Below are positions 6,828 through 15,147 of a stretch of DNA of 46,625 nucleotides, piece by piece (the first letter of the stretch is position 1; every line of letters starts with the position of its first letter). This DNA is from Spartobacteria bacterium (GTDB lineage: Bacteria; Verrucomicrobiota; Kiritimatiellia; RZYC01), in contig RZYC01000024.1 in assembly GCA_009930475.1 (NCBI GenBank), positions 1 to 46,625 on the forward strand, written 5' to 3'. Under the pieces are notes generated by a model that did no database searches, was not told the origin of the DNA, and worked only from the letters and a program-made list of their open reading frames with translations. The position numbers and the translations under genes were made by a program.

Positions 6828-8027
6828 TCACTTAGAACGGGTGGCCGATGAGTGTTTTGTCATTCGGATTTCCGATTTGAACCGTTGAATGATGTGGGGC
6901 CAGGCGAAATGGCTTCGTACGTAGTGTTGTCCTGCGCATCCCATGGCATGGGCTTCTTTGGGATGCGTTAACAGGTAATCGATGCCGCCGGCGCATTGGG
7001 CGGGGTTTTCAAAAAACAGGCCGCCACCGGAGTGCCGGGCGTGTTCACGGGTTACGGCGCAATGGGCATGTACCAGCGTAGGTGTCTGGCAATCCCAGGC
7101 TTCCATAAGCACGATGGAAAAACTTTCGTTGAGCGACGGCTGGCAGAAAATGGCCGCTGCGGAATAGGCATCGCGTTTGTCCTGAACGGAAACATAGCCC
7201 AGGTCGATAATGCCGCAGTCAGCGGGATAGGGGACGGATCCCGGCCCGATAAGAACCAGCTGCAGAGGGGATTGCGGATGTTCCTCACGGTAATGCAGAA
7301 AGCCACGAATGAGTTCCGGGGTATTTTTCGAGGCGTGTTTGCGTCCGGCGCACAAAATAAAGGGGTCGTGCAGAGTAAATTTTTGTCGAAAACGATCGGC
7401 ATCGGATTCAAATTCCGTGGTAATGCCTTCGCCGAGTAATATATCTTTGGAGGTATCGTAGTCGTATAGGCGATGCGCTAGCTGCTGTTCGGCACCGGCA
7501 TGAAAGATGATGCGCCCGGCTTGCTGGAACATGGATTCAAACAGCGAAATCCGGGCATAGGCTTCGTCGTGCAGGCAGGGAATCAGCACAGATTTTTCGC
7601 GCATCAGCTGAATGCCAAAAAAAGTGGTGCCGAAGAGATAGGGAATAAAAGCAATCCATTCAAACGCATTGCATTGCCGTTGCAATGCGCGAAGCAGATC
7701 GGTGCTGACGATGCTGAGCGACATGTATTGCAGCTCTTCGTCGGGTGAAAGGGTCTCTCCGTTCAGTAACCGCTTGTTCAGCTGCGCAAAACGGGGTTTA
7801 CAGGTTTTTTCGGCAGGGAAGCGATGCACCGTGACGCCCTGTTCCACGGAAGTTCCTGCGGGGTAGGCATTGATATTCCAATCGTGCTGCAGATCGATCA
7901 GACACGTGGAGAACACCTCCACGTGAACGCCGGCCTGCTGTAATTTTTCAGCCGTAACACGGCATTCAGCCTCCGCTCCGCCAGCGGCTTTTGATCCGTA
8001 AAAAGGCGCACAAAAGGCCACCTTCAT
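6828..8027 (-). CDS. Glycosyltransferase family 4 (GT-B)
   Basis: 399 residues with the GT-B two-domain layout. The N-terminal acceptor domain begins MKVAFCAPFYGSKAAGGAEA, with the Gly-rich loop. The C-terminal donor domain has CAGRKHASKNTPELIRGF, LVLIGPG, QPSLNESFSIVLMEAWDCQTPTL (the E-x7-E region) and GGGLFF. It probably transfers a sugar from a nucleotide-sugar onto a surface polysaccharide or lipid-linked acceptor at the inner membrane face. Donor and acceptor cannot be read from sequence. The ATG overlaps the upstream coiled-coil gene by ATGA, so the two are produced together. Confidence 0.85.
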   Translation of the reverse strand: MKVAFCAPFYGSKAAGGAEAECRVTAEKLQQAGVHVEVFSTCLIDLQHDWNINAYPAGTSVEQGVTVHRFPAEKTCKPRFAQLNKRLLNGETLSPDEELQYMSLSIVSTDLLRALQRQCNAFEWIAFIPYLFGTTFFGIQLMREKSVLIPCLHDEAYARISLFESMFQQAGRIIFHAGAEQQLAHRLYDYDTSKDILLGEGITTEFESDADRFRQKFTLHDPFILCAGRKHASKNTPELIRGFLHYREEHPQSPLQLVLIGPGSVPYPADCGIIDLGYVSVQDKRDAYSAAAIFCQPSLNESFSIVLMEAWDCQTPTLVHAHCAVTREHARHSGGGLFFENPAQCAGGIDYLLTHPKEAHAMGCAGQHYVRSHFAWPHIIQRFKSEIRMTKHSSATRSK

Positions 8028-8470
8028 GCAGGGGGTTCCCTGCGGGATGACTGCTGGAGGTCGGCCACCTGTTTTTCGAGGGCGATGACGCGGTCGGCCA
8101 GGGATTCGATGAGATCCATACGATTGCGCGTGGCGGTTAGCAGTTCGCCTTTCAACTCGTCATCACTCCCGTCGAGAACCTTGACCAGTTTGTTGAGTAC
8201 GCGCACAACGTGGGCATTATGATCGATGATCCGATCCGTCACCGGCGAAAGCAGGGTCAGCAACCCTTTACGCACCCGCTGCTTCCATGCATTCCCACCC
8301 GCAGGTACTTGCAGGGCATAACTCTCGTTGGCCTGCTGCAACAGCGTATAGACATTGGAATGTGTATCGCTGGATTCAGTGGGCGGCACAGCCGTTTCGG
8401 CATGTTTCAGCTGGGATTTGATGGTTTCTACGATGCGTTCCACATCGGGTTTATCCCTTTTCTGCGTCAT
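8024..8470 (-). CDS. Helical/coiled-coil partner of glycosyltransferase
   Basis: 148 residues, all helical. The middle part (NVYTLLQQANESYALQVPAG, then LLTLLSPVTDRIIDHNAHVV) resembles the helical N-terminal modules attached to some polysaccharide glycosyl- and methyltransferases. It is followed by a heptad-like coiled coil (RNRMDLIESLADRVIALEKQ). No catalytic motif. It overlaps the following GT4 gene by four bases. The likely role is oligomerisation or membrane tethering of the GT4 enzyme, as a split version of a module that is fused elsewhere. That role is inference. Confidence 0.6.
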   Translation of the reverse strand: MTQKRDKPDVERIVETIKSQLKHAETAVPPTESSDTHSNVYTLLQQANESYALQVPAGGNAWKQRVRKGLLTLLSPVTDRIIDHNAHVVRVLNKLVKVLDGSDDELKGELLTATRNRMDLIESLADRVIALEKQVADLQQSSRREPPA

Positions 8471-8511
8471 AAATGCTCCAGAATATCGGTATCAGTAAGA
8501 GGTGTCATGCA

Positions 8512-8544
8512 GAAGAAAGGGGCCGAAACCGAATGGTTCCGGCC
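8512..8544 (-). terminator. Rho-independent terminator of pfp
   Basis: On the minus strand GGCCGGAACC (8544-8535), loop ATTC, and GGTTTCGGCC (8530-8521) pair with one G-T wobble, followed by CCCCTTTCTTCT. It lies 22 bases past the pfp stop. The U-tract is imperfect. Confidence 0.6.
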
Positions 8545-8565
8545 AGCCATGATCAGAAGAGGGAA

Positions 8566-9792
8566 TTAATGTGAAACAGTAAGTTTCGCGCCTTTGGGCT
8601 GTCCGATGTCCGCGAGCAGTTCGCCGAACCAGGGTTCATCGATATCAAAGGGTTTACCACCGGCAATGCGTTCAAATTCGCAGGCCCGCAGTTCCATGTG
8701 TTTGTTTTCATCTTCCCCGATGACACCGCTGATGCCGTCCAGTGCGCAGTCGACCGCTTTTTCAGTGCAGCGTTTAATGAGTGCCAGATCGGCTTCATTG
8801 GCAGGTGCCGCGCGGCTGAAATAACCGGATTTCTGTACGAGCACTTTTTCTGCATCCAGCATTTTGGCAAATTGCTGACCAAACCATTTTCCCGGATTAA
8901 CGGCATCCAGTTTAACGTGGCCGAAGGCATCGCGCGGAACTTTTTCACCGGAGGCTTCCATTTCCTTAATGATGGCTTCCAGTCCGGCCCCTTCGGATAC
9001 AAACAGATTCACGCAGTCCTGTTCATCCATGATGGCTTTCAGGCGCTTGGCTTCTGCGGCAATATCCACATCCATTTCCGGAACGAAAATGCCGTGAACA
9101 TCTTTTCTCTCCAGTGAGAGACCAATGCCCGGAACGAATTCCAGTTCCTGCAGTTTTTCGCGATAGACTTTTGCGGTGTAGGCCGTTAACCAGCCGCAGT
9201 TGCGTCCCATCACTTCATGAATGATCAGCATGCGGGGATTGGCATTGTGTTCGGCCACCACGTTGGCAAAATACTTCGCCCCTTCTTCGGCGGCGGTCCA
9301 GGCGCCCAGACTCTGGCGAATGGGGTAGACATCGTTGTCGATGGTTTTTGGCAGGCCCACCACACCGAGATTGTAGTTATTTTCTTTTAGATATCCGGCC
9401 AGATCAGCCGCTGTGGTGTTGGTATCGTCGCCACCGACGGTGTGCAGTATATCGACGCCGTCTTTGACCAGTTGGTCGGCGGCTACTTTCAGCGGATCCT
9501 GCCCCTCCTTCACCAGGCCGCGTTTCACGCAGTCCTTTACATTGGTCAGTTTTACACGGCTGTTGCCGATGGGGCTGCCGCCGTGTTTGTGGAGAATATA
9601 TGCTTTTTCGCGCATTTCAGGAGTGACCACAATGCTGTCGCCCAGAAGCAGTCCTTTATACCCCCCTTTGTAGCAAATGATTTCAATTTCAGGTGCTACT
9701 TCCGTATAGCGTTCGATTAATCCGCCGATAGAAGACGAAAGACAAGGGGCCAGCCCGCCCGCAGTCAGAATGCCGACTTTTTTTATAGCCAT
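8566..9792 (-). CDS. pfp: Pyrophosphate-type 6-phosphofructokinase
   Basis: 408 residues of the PfkA superfamily. It phosphorylates fructose 6-phosphate to the 1,6-bisphosphate in glycolysis. The PPi-dependent signature is visible: GGDDT at 120-124 (ATP enzymes have GGDGS) and PKTIDND at 148-154 (ATP enzymes have PGTIDND), with D152 as catalytic base. MGRNCGWL at 195-202 binds the sugar phosphate. PPi use makes the step reversible and saves ATP, which suits fermentative metabolism. TATAAGGAG precedes the ATG. The gene stands alone, with its own terminator, divergent from rlmB. PPi specificity is predicted from two residues and has not been measured. Confidence 0.9.
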   Translation of the reverse strand: MAIKKVGILTAGGLAPCLSSSIGGLIERYTEVAPEIEIICYKGGYKGLLLGDSIVVTPEMREKAYILHKHGGSPIGNSRVKLTNVKDCVKRGLVKEGQDPLKVAADQLVKDGVDILHTVGGDDTNTTAADLAGYLKENNYNLGVVGLPKTIDNDVYPIRQSLGAWTAAEEGAKYFANVVAEHNANPRMLIIHEVMGRNCGWLTAYTAKVYREKLQELEFVPGIGLSLERKDVHGIFVPEMDVDIAAEAKRLKAIMDEQDCVNLFVSEGAGLEAIIKEMEASGEKVPRDAFGHVKLDAVNPGKWFGQQFAKMLDAEKVLVQKSGYFSRAAPANEADLALIKRCTEKAVDCALDGISGVIGEDENKHMELRACEFERIAGGKPFDIDEPWFGELLADIGQPKGAKLTVSH

Positions 9793-9869
9793 AGTATAAA
9801 CTCCTTATAAGTAACGTAAAAATGAGCCGGAATGATGCCAATCCTTCTCTGTGACCTCAAGTAGAAACC

Positions 9870-9898
9870 TTGATAAAGAAAGAGGTGGTGTTTTATAT
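9870..9898 (+). promoter_or_regulatory. Sigma-70-type promoter for rlmB-deoB
   Basis: TTGATA (9870-9875), a 17-base spacer, and TTATAT (9893-9898). It lies about 70 bases before rlmB in the divergent gap with pfp. Confidence 0.5.
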
Positions 9899-9969
9899 TA
9901 TTTAGTGGCACATTTTTGGGCATATTTTAGTGACGATAATAACAGAGAACAGAATGGCAGGATCACGGA

Positions 9970-10710
9970 ATGAGCATCAAGCCCAGCAGAGAGTATGTAT
10001 TCGGAATAAATCCTTTATTTGAAATTGTCCGTGGTGGACGCCGTCGTATTTATGAGGGGTACCTGAGTAAATCATCTGAACGTAATCCACGTATGAAAAA
10101 ACTGGCGGAGTATTTAGACCGCAGCGAAATCAACTGGTCGTGGGTAGAAAAGGGGCGCGTGTTCGATCTGGCGCAGAATAAAGACAATCAGGGTGCCGTG
10201 CTGAAAGTCAGTCCTTACCCCTACGTGCACATGGAAGATGTGTTCGAGTCCAAACGTGTACTGCTGCTGGATAACGTGGAAGATCCCCATAACGTCGGGG
10301 CCATTCTGCGCAGTGCGGAAATCTTTGGTTTCAAGGGGGTGTGTACGCCCATCAAGGGATGCCCGGAAATTTATCCGTCGGTCGTGAAAGTCTCGGCGGG
10401 GGCGACAGAATATCTGAATATTGCCAAAGACGGCAATGTCAACCGATACGCTAAAAGGGCCTTTGAGCTGGGGTATCGCATTGTCGCCCTGGATGGCGCA
10501 GGCAAAGACAGCATGGCATCGGTGCAGGGTCAGTGCGAAGCAGATGATCCGGTCATGCTGGTCATTGGCGGCGAAGATAAAGGGGTGGGGCAATTTATTC
10601 TTAATATGGCGCACCATGTGATTCGTATTAATCAGGTGGGCCGCATCAATTCACTGAACGCCTCGGTAGCGGCAGGTATTGCCATGCACGGACTGGGATT
10701 AGGAGGATAA
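9970..10710 (+). CDS. rlmB: SpoU-family 23S rRNA 2'-O-methyltransferase (RlmB-like)
   Basis: 246 residues. An N-terminal L30e-like substrate domain (FGINPLFEIVRGGRRRIYEG) is followed by the knotted SPOUT methyltransferase domain. Motif 1 is LLDNVEDPHNVGAILRSAE, motif 2 is VIGGEDKGVG, and motif 3 is RINSLNASVAAGIAMH. The family uses SAM to methylate the ribose of G2251 of 23S rRNA. The same fold includes other rRNA and tRNA methylases, so the exact site is a family-level guess. AGGA lies 8 bases before the ATG. It ends two bases before deoB, so the two genes form an operon. Confidence 0.85.
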   Translation: MSIKPSREYVFGINPLFEIVRGGRRRIYEGYLSKSSERNPRMKKLAEYLDRSEINWSWVEKGRVFDLAQNKDNQGAVLKVSPYPYVHMEDVFESKRVLLLDNVEDPHNVGAILRSAEIFGFKGVCTPIKGCPEIYPSVVKVSAGATEYLNIAKDGNVNRYAKRAFELGYRIVALDGAGKDSMASVQGQCEADDPVMLVIGGEDKGVGQFILNMAHHVIRINQVGRINSLNASVAAGIAMHGLGLGG

Positions 10711-10712
10711 AA

Positions 10713-11897
10713 ATGAAAGCGATAGTGATTGTACTGGATTCTGTTGGCATCGGACAGGCCCCTGATGCGGCGGCATATGGTGATGACGGGGCATATACAC
10801 TACAACATCTAGCCGAATATGCGGGAGGGGTAAAGGCACCGGTTTTAACATCTATGGGGCTGGGGAATATTCCCCCCATGCTGCCGAAAGGGCGACCTAT
10901 TGCGGGCATTGATTTAGAAGAAGCACCCATTGCATCTTACGGGGCGATGGAAGAGCAGTCGGAAGGCAAGGACACCATTACCGGTCACTGGGAAATTGCC
11001 GGGTTGGAAGTCAAACCGGGGTTCCATCAGTTTCCGGGCGATTATCCCTCTTTTCCCGCGTCGCTGATTGCCGAGTTTGAAGCGAAAACCGGACGAAAAA
11101 CCATCGGTCACAAAGCATCCAGCGGAACGGTTATTCTGGATGAACTGGGAGAGGAAGCCAGTCGCAACGGCTCATGGATTGTCTACACCAGTGCTGATTC
11201 GGTCTTTCAGATCGCGGCCAATGTGGACGTGATTCCCCTGAAAGAACTGTATGCGGCCTGCGATATTGCCAGAGAACTGTGTAATCCCTTTAAAGTCGGC
11301 CGCGTCATAGCCCGTCCCTTTATCGGGACACCGGGTCATTATACCCGCACAGAAGACCGGCGTGATTATGCCTATCTGCCGGAGAACAGGACCATTCTGG
11401 AACATTGCCGGGACGCGGGCATCGATGTGTATGCCATTGGAAAAATCGAAGACATTTACGTGCATCGCGGCATAACTCATTCCAATCATACGGGCAATAC
11501 GGAAGCCTCGCAAAAAGTGCTGGAACAATGGACTAAAGACGTGGACAAAGGATTCCTTTTCGCCAATTTCATCGATTTTGACATGCTTTACGGTCATCGT
11601 CGCGATCCTGGGGGGTATGCGAAGGCGATCGAGCAGACCGATGGCTGGCTGGGGCATTATCTTCCGCTGTTAACCAGTGAGGATCTATTGATTATCACGG
11701 CTGATCACGGGAATGATCCTACGTTTAAAGGCACGGATCACTGTCGTGAATATGTTCCACTGCTGGTGTATCAACCGGGAAAACCCGTTCGGAATCTAGG
11801 AATACGTAAGGGCTTTTATGATGTCGCCCAGTCCGTAGCCTCGTTTTTCGGGTTGGATCCTATGCCGCTGGGAACCAGTTTTCTGGGAAATGAGTAA
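10713..11897 (+). CDS. deoB: Phosphopentomutase
   Basis: 394 residues, the usual length. It interconverts (deoxy)ribose 1-phosphate and 5-phosphate in nucleoside salvage. Alkaline-phosphatase-superfamily metal sites are visible: IVLDSVGIG (first Asp), GKDTITGHWE with the Thr that is phosphorylated, then HSNHT, NFIDFDMLYGHRRD and ITADHGNDPTFKGTDHCREY, which supply the remaining Asp/His ligands. AGGAGG precedes the ATG, and the gene is coupled to rlmB (2-base gap). Confidence 0.95.
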   Translation: MKAIVIVLDSVGIGQAPDAAAYGDDGAYTLQHLAEYAGGVKAPVLTSMGLGNIPPMLPKGRPIAGIDLEEAPIASYGAMEEQSEGKDTITGHWEIAGLEVKPGFHQFPGDYPSFPASLIAEFEAKTGRKTIGHKASSGTVILDELGEEASRNGSWIVYTSADSVFQIAANVDVIPLKELYAACDIARELCNPFKVGRVIARPFIGTPGHYTRTEDRRDYAYLPENRTILEHCRDAGIDVYAIGKIEDIYVHRGITHSNHTGNTEASQKVLEQWTKDVDKGFLFANFIDFDMLYGHRRDPGGYAKAIEQTDGWLGHYLPLLTSEDLLIITADHGNDPTFKGTDHCREYVPLLVYQPGKPVRNLGIRKGFYDVAQSVASFFGLDPMPLGTSFLGNE

Positions 11898-11948
11898 ATC
11901 CTGCTCATGATTGGTGATCTGTTTTAACTGGAAGGAGTCTTGCAGGGT

Positions 11949-13124
11949 ATGAAAGAACGATTAATTGAACGACTGGCACAGCTGGTGGCTGTCCCCAGTG
12001 TGAATCCGGAGCATGGTGATGATCCGGCTATGTGCGGCGAACAGAAGATGGCCGACACTTTGGCGTCATTATTGCGTCCATTGGGATTTGATATCACGTA
12101 TCAGGAAGTTGAGCCGGGCCGACCCAATGTTTTCGCCATGTATGGTGCGGAATCGCCCGCCTTTACGCTGTTATTTGAGTCGCATCTCGACACGGTTTCG
12201 GTAGCGGGCATGACGGTAGACCCTTTTTTGCTCACAGAAAAAGAAGGCCGCCTATACGGCAGAGGCAGCTGCGATACCAAAGGGCCCCTGGCCGCCTTGG
12301 TCGTCGCATTGGAAACCATGGATTTGCCTGCACTGAAGGACGCAGGCGTTCGGCTGATTGTCATGGGGGCCATGGGGGAGGAAACGGGCAATGACGGCGC
12401 GGTACACGCCATCGAGCAGGGATTGGACGTCGATGCCGTTGTGGTGCTGGAACCCACGCTGAATGAATTAGTGATCGCGCATAAAGGCGTGTGCTGGGGT
12501 GAAGTGACCGTTACCGGTCGATCCGGCCACGGTTCCGCGCCGGAAAAAGGATTAAATGCGATTCATGCCGCCTTCACTGCCATGAAAGAAATGGATGCCA
12601 TGATATCGTTGGAACAGCAGCGTCCGCCCCATCCGCTGGTCGGTCATCCCACATTGAATATCGGTACGATTCACGCGGGAACGGCGGTAAACATTATACC
12701 GGGAACATGCACCTTTGGTTTTGATCGTCGTCTGATCCCGGGCGAAACTGCGGCAGGCACAGCCCGTGAATATAAACAGGCACTGGATGCATTGAAGCAG
12801 CAGGGCCTCTTTTGCGACGTATCGCTGTCGGTCAAAAAGGAAACCGATGCCTTTGAAACAGCGGCAACGGCTCCGCTGGTGCGTAAAATGGAGGCGGCCG
12901 CACAGACGTGCGGGTTGACCATGCCTAAAGTGGGTGCCGGCTGGTGCAGCGATGCCTCGGTTTTCAGCAAGGTCTGTGATCAGACGGTGGTTTGGGGGCC
13001 GGGAGGGATAGCTCAGGCGCATACCAGTGATGAATTTATTGAAATCAGTATGTTATACGACGGGTTTCGAATTATCCAGGCCTTCCTGAGCGGTCTGGCC
13101 GCCCCCTGTGGGGACAGGGTTTAA
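11949..13124 (+). CDS. M20 family metallopeptidase (ArgE/DapE/CPG2-like)
   Basis: 391 residues from the ATG at 11949. A TTG nine bases upstream would sit only two bases from the GAAGGAG site, so the ATG is preferred. All di-zinc ligands are present: ESHLDTV (His, Asp), GRGSCDTKGPLAA (bridging Asp), MGEETGNDG (catalytic Glu plus ligand), LEPTLNELV, and the C-terminal AHTSDE. The dimerisation domain starts at GRSGHGSAPEKGLNA. It hydrolyses an N-acyl amino acid or small peptide. ArgE- or DapE-like substrates are possible, and no operon partner decides. The intact active site contrasts with the dead paralogue at 19708. Confidence 0.85.
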   Translation: MKERLIERLAQLVAVPSVNPEHGDDPAMCGEQKMADTLASLLRPLGFDITYQEVEPGRPNVFAMYGAESPAFTLLFESHLDTVSVAGMTVDPFLLTEKEGRLYGRGSCDTKGPLAALVVALETMDLPALKDAGVRLIVMGAMGEETGNDGAVHAIEQGLDVDAVVVLEPTLNELVIAHKGVCWGEVTVTGRSGHGSAPEKGLNAIHAAFTAMKEMDAMISLEQQRPPHPLVGHPTLNIGTIHAGTAVNIIPGTCTFGFDRRLIPGETAAGTAREYKQALDALKQQGLFCDVSLSVKKETDAFETAATAPLVRKMEAAAQTCGLTMPKVGAGWCSDASVFSKVCDQTVVWGPGGIAQAHTSDEFIEISMLYDGFRIIQAFLSGLAAPCGDRV

Positions 13125-13203
13125 GGTTGCAAATCCTATTTTGGACATTTACTTTGTAAATATGTTTTAACGTTAATCAGGTATGGGCAGGAACGATCGA
13201 ATT

Positions 13204-14073
13204 ATGGAAGCAGAACTTGTATTAAAGAAATTAGAGAGTGTTAGAGATCTTCCCACGTTGCCGCTTATTTTGGAGAAGCTGAGAATAACGATCGCTGATG
13301 TGAATTCCGATGCGAAGCGCATTGCAAAAATTATTGAAGATGATCCGGCCATGATGGCGCGCATCATGAAAGTGGTTAATTCGGCGTTGTACGGGACAAG
13401 AGACCGTATTACGTCGCTGCAGCTGGCCATTGCCCGGCTGGGTTTCAGGGCGATCAATAACATTGCCATTTCTACCAGTGTATTTGCCGCATTCAGAGCA
13501 ACGGAAGCCAGTCTGTTTAATCGTGTAGAATTTTGGCGGCACAGTGTGTCGACCGGTATTGCATCGGCCGCCGTGCTGGATACCTGCCGGGGTAATCTGA
13601 ATTTTCGTTATGAGAAAGAGCTGCTGCATCTGGCGGGGCTGGTTCACGACATTGGAAAAATTGTTCTCGATATGTATTTCAATGATCTTTTCAGTCAGGC
13701 GATCGAAATGAGCCGCAGTGAAAAAATTCCGCTGTACAAAGCAGAAAAGCAAGTTATCGGCATCGACCACGGTGCTGTGGGAGCCTGGCTGGCACGTAAA
13801 TGGAAAATGGCGGATAATATTGTGGCCGTGCTTGAATACCACCATAACGTCAATGCCGCCCCGCCAAAATATCAGGAATTGGTGATGATCTGCGATGTCG
13901 CCAACTACATCTGCAATTTCCGCCTGATAGGCGATGCCGGCGATACGGCCAAACCGGAATGTTCGGCCAGCACATGGCGGGCGCTGAAGCTGGGCGAAAA
14001 AGACTACTACGCCATTATGAATCAGATCGTTCAGGATTCTGCCAAGTCGGAAGTATTGATGTCTTTTCTGTAA
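13204..14073 (+). CDS. HDOD domain signalling protein
   Basis: 289 residues from the ATG at 13204 (CAGGAA site about 10 bases upstream). An ATG at 13183 would add seven residues. It is a single HDOD domain: KLESVRDLPTLPLILEKLRI, DDPAMMARIMKVVNSALYG, the HD-like LVHDIGKIVLD, and GIDHGAVGAWLARKWKM. HDOD proteins bind or sense nucleotides, or scaffold two-component, motility and stress responses. Most lack phosphodiesterase activity. No receiver or GGDEF domain is attached. The last 59 bases overlap, tail to tail, the opposite-strand hslO gene. Confidence 0.85.
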   Translation: MEAELVLKKLESVRDLPTLPLILEKLRITIADVNSDAKRIAKIIEDDPAMMARIMKVVNSALYGTRDRITSLQLAIARLGFRAINNIAISTSVFAAFRATEASLFNRVEFWRHSVSTGIASAAVLDTCRGNLNFRYEKELLHLAGLVHDIGKIVLDMYFNDLFSQAIEMSRSEKIPLYKAEKQVIGIDHGAVGAWLARKWKMADNIVAVLEYHHNVNAAPPKYQELVMICDVANYICNFRLIGDAGDTAKPECSASTWRALKLGEKDYYAIMNQIVQDSAKSEVLMSFL

Positions 14074-14956
14074 AAAGTGTCCACAGCGTCATGCAGCGAT
14101 CTATGGATACGCTATAGCGTTTATTGCAGAAATGACAGGATATGTTTACGTCTCTGCCCGCTTTCAGTATGGCCTGTCGTTCCGCTTCCGGCAGGGTCAG
14201 CAGCATGGACTCGATGCGTTCATTGGAGCAGTTACATGAAAAATGGGGCACAGATTGTTTGGTAAGTCTCACCGTCGACTGCGGAGCGGCATCGGCGAGG
14301 AGCCGGGCGGACAGATCTTCAAAAAATCCGTCGGCCTGCGTGGGTCTGGAAAGCAGCTGGCGGAATTCAGGGTGATCCATTACGACCCTGATCGAATGAA
14401 AGAGCGATATATCGCAGCGGGGCAGTGCCTGGATGCAGAAGCCCTGACATAGATCGACGGGGTGTTCAGGATTGTCAGTGAAGCCCACCATGGCAGACAT
14501 GTCGGTTTCGATCTGGTTGCTGGTGGAGTAAAAATAGCATAAATCAGACACGATATCATGCAGTGGCGCCTCGGCCGTTCCGGAATTCAGCAGGTTGCCG
14601 TTATGGGTCTCAATCACGGTCATTTCGCCTTTGTCGCCGAACAGTTCGTCGTAATCATTGGTTTCACCTATTTGCGGGGGTGAAATGAGCGCACGCAGAC
14701 CGCCGTCCTGCCCGACATCACAAATGATACAGCGCAATTTGCCGGGATAGGTCCACTTGACATTCAGCCGATGCTTTTCAGCCAGAGATGCCGATGCCAA
14801 TGCTGCCGATGTAATAGCGCGACAAAGCAAATGGGCCGACAGGGGGTCGCAGTCGTGGCACCGCACCAGTTCGTTGGCTGTGGTGGTCATTTCTGCATAA
14901 CTGAAGGCGATATTCAGTCCGTCAAAATATCCCGAATAAAGCGAATCCTGGTGCAT
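14015..14956 (-). CDS. hslO: Hsp33 redox-regulated chaperone
   Basis: 313 residues. Hsp33 is a cytoplasmic holdase switched on by oxidation and unfolding of its C-terminal zinc site. The zinc ligands are the CNC of FSCNCSNERI and the CHFC of ISCHFCNKRY. The core has GxL-type strands (VKWTYPGKLRCIICDVGQDG) and GEMTVIETHNG. AAGGA lies eight bases before the ATG. The last about 20 residues (SILPTWQNPERSDS) extend past the zinc domain into the overlap with the HDOD gene. Confidence 0.93.
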   Translation of the reverse strand: MHQDSLYSGYFDGLNIAFSYAEMTTTANELVRCHDCDPLSAHLLCRAITSAALASASLAEKHRLNVKWTYPGKLRCIICDVGQDGGLRALISPPQIGETNDYDELFGDKGEMTVIETHNGNLLNSGTAEAPLHDIVSDLCYFYSTSNQIETDMSAMVGFTDNPEHPVDLCQGFCIQALPRCDISLFHSIRVVMDHPEFRQLLSRPTQADGFFEDLSARLLADAAPQSTVRLTKQSVPHFSCNCSNERIESMLLTLPEAERQAILKAGRDVNISCHFCNKRYSVSIDRCMTLWTLFTEKTSILPTWQNPERSDS

Positions 14957-15147
14957 TGTTACTTATCCTTCATTTATATTCTGTTAAATCACTAAGTAGC
15001 GCAAAAAAAGACGTGCATTGAGCACCTGCATTCACTACTAATCTGAGCCGTATTTCTTTTGTCACAAATGTTTTTATGTATTTCACAAAAAAACGCAATG
15101 CAGAAGCATCATGTTGCGTCAATCGGCAAGGACTGGGCTGAATAGTA

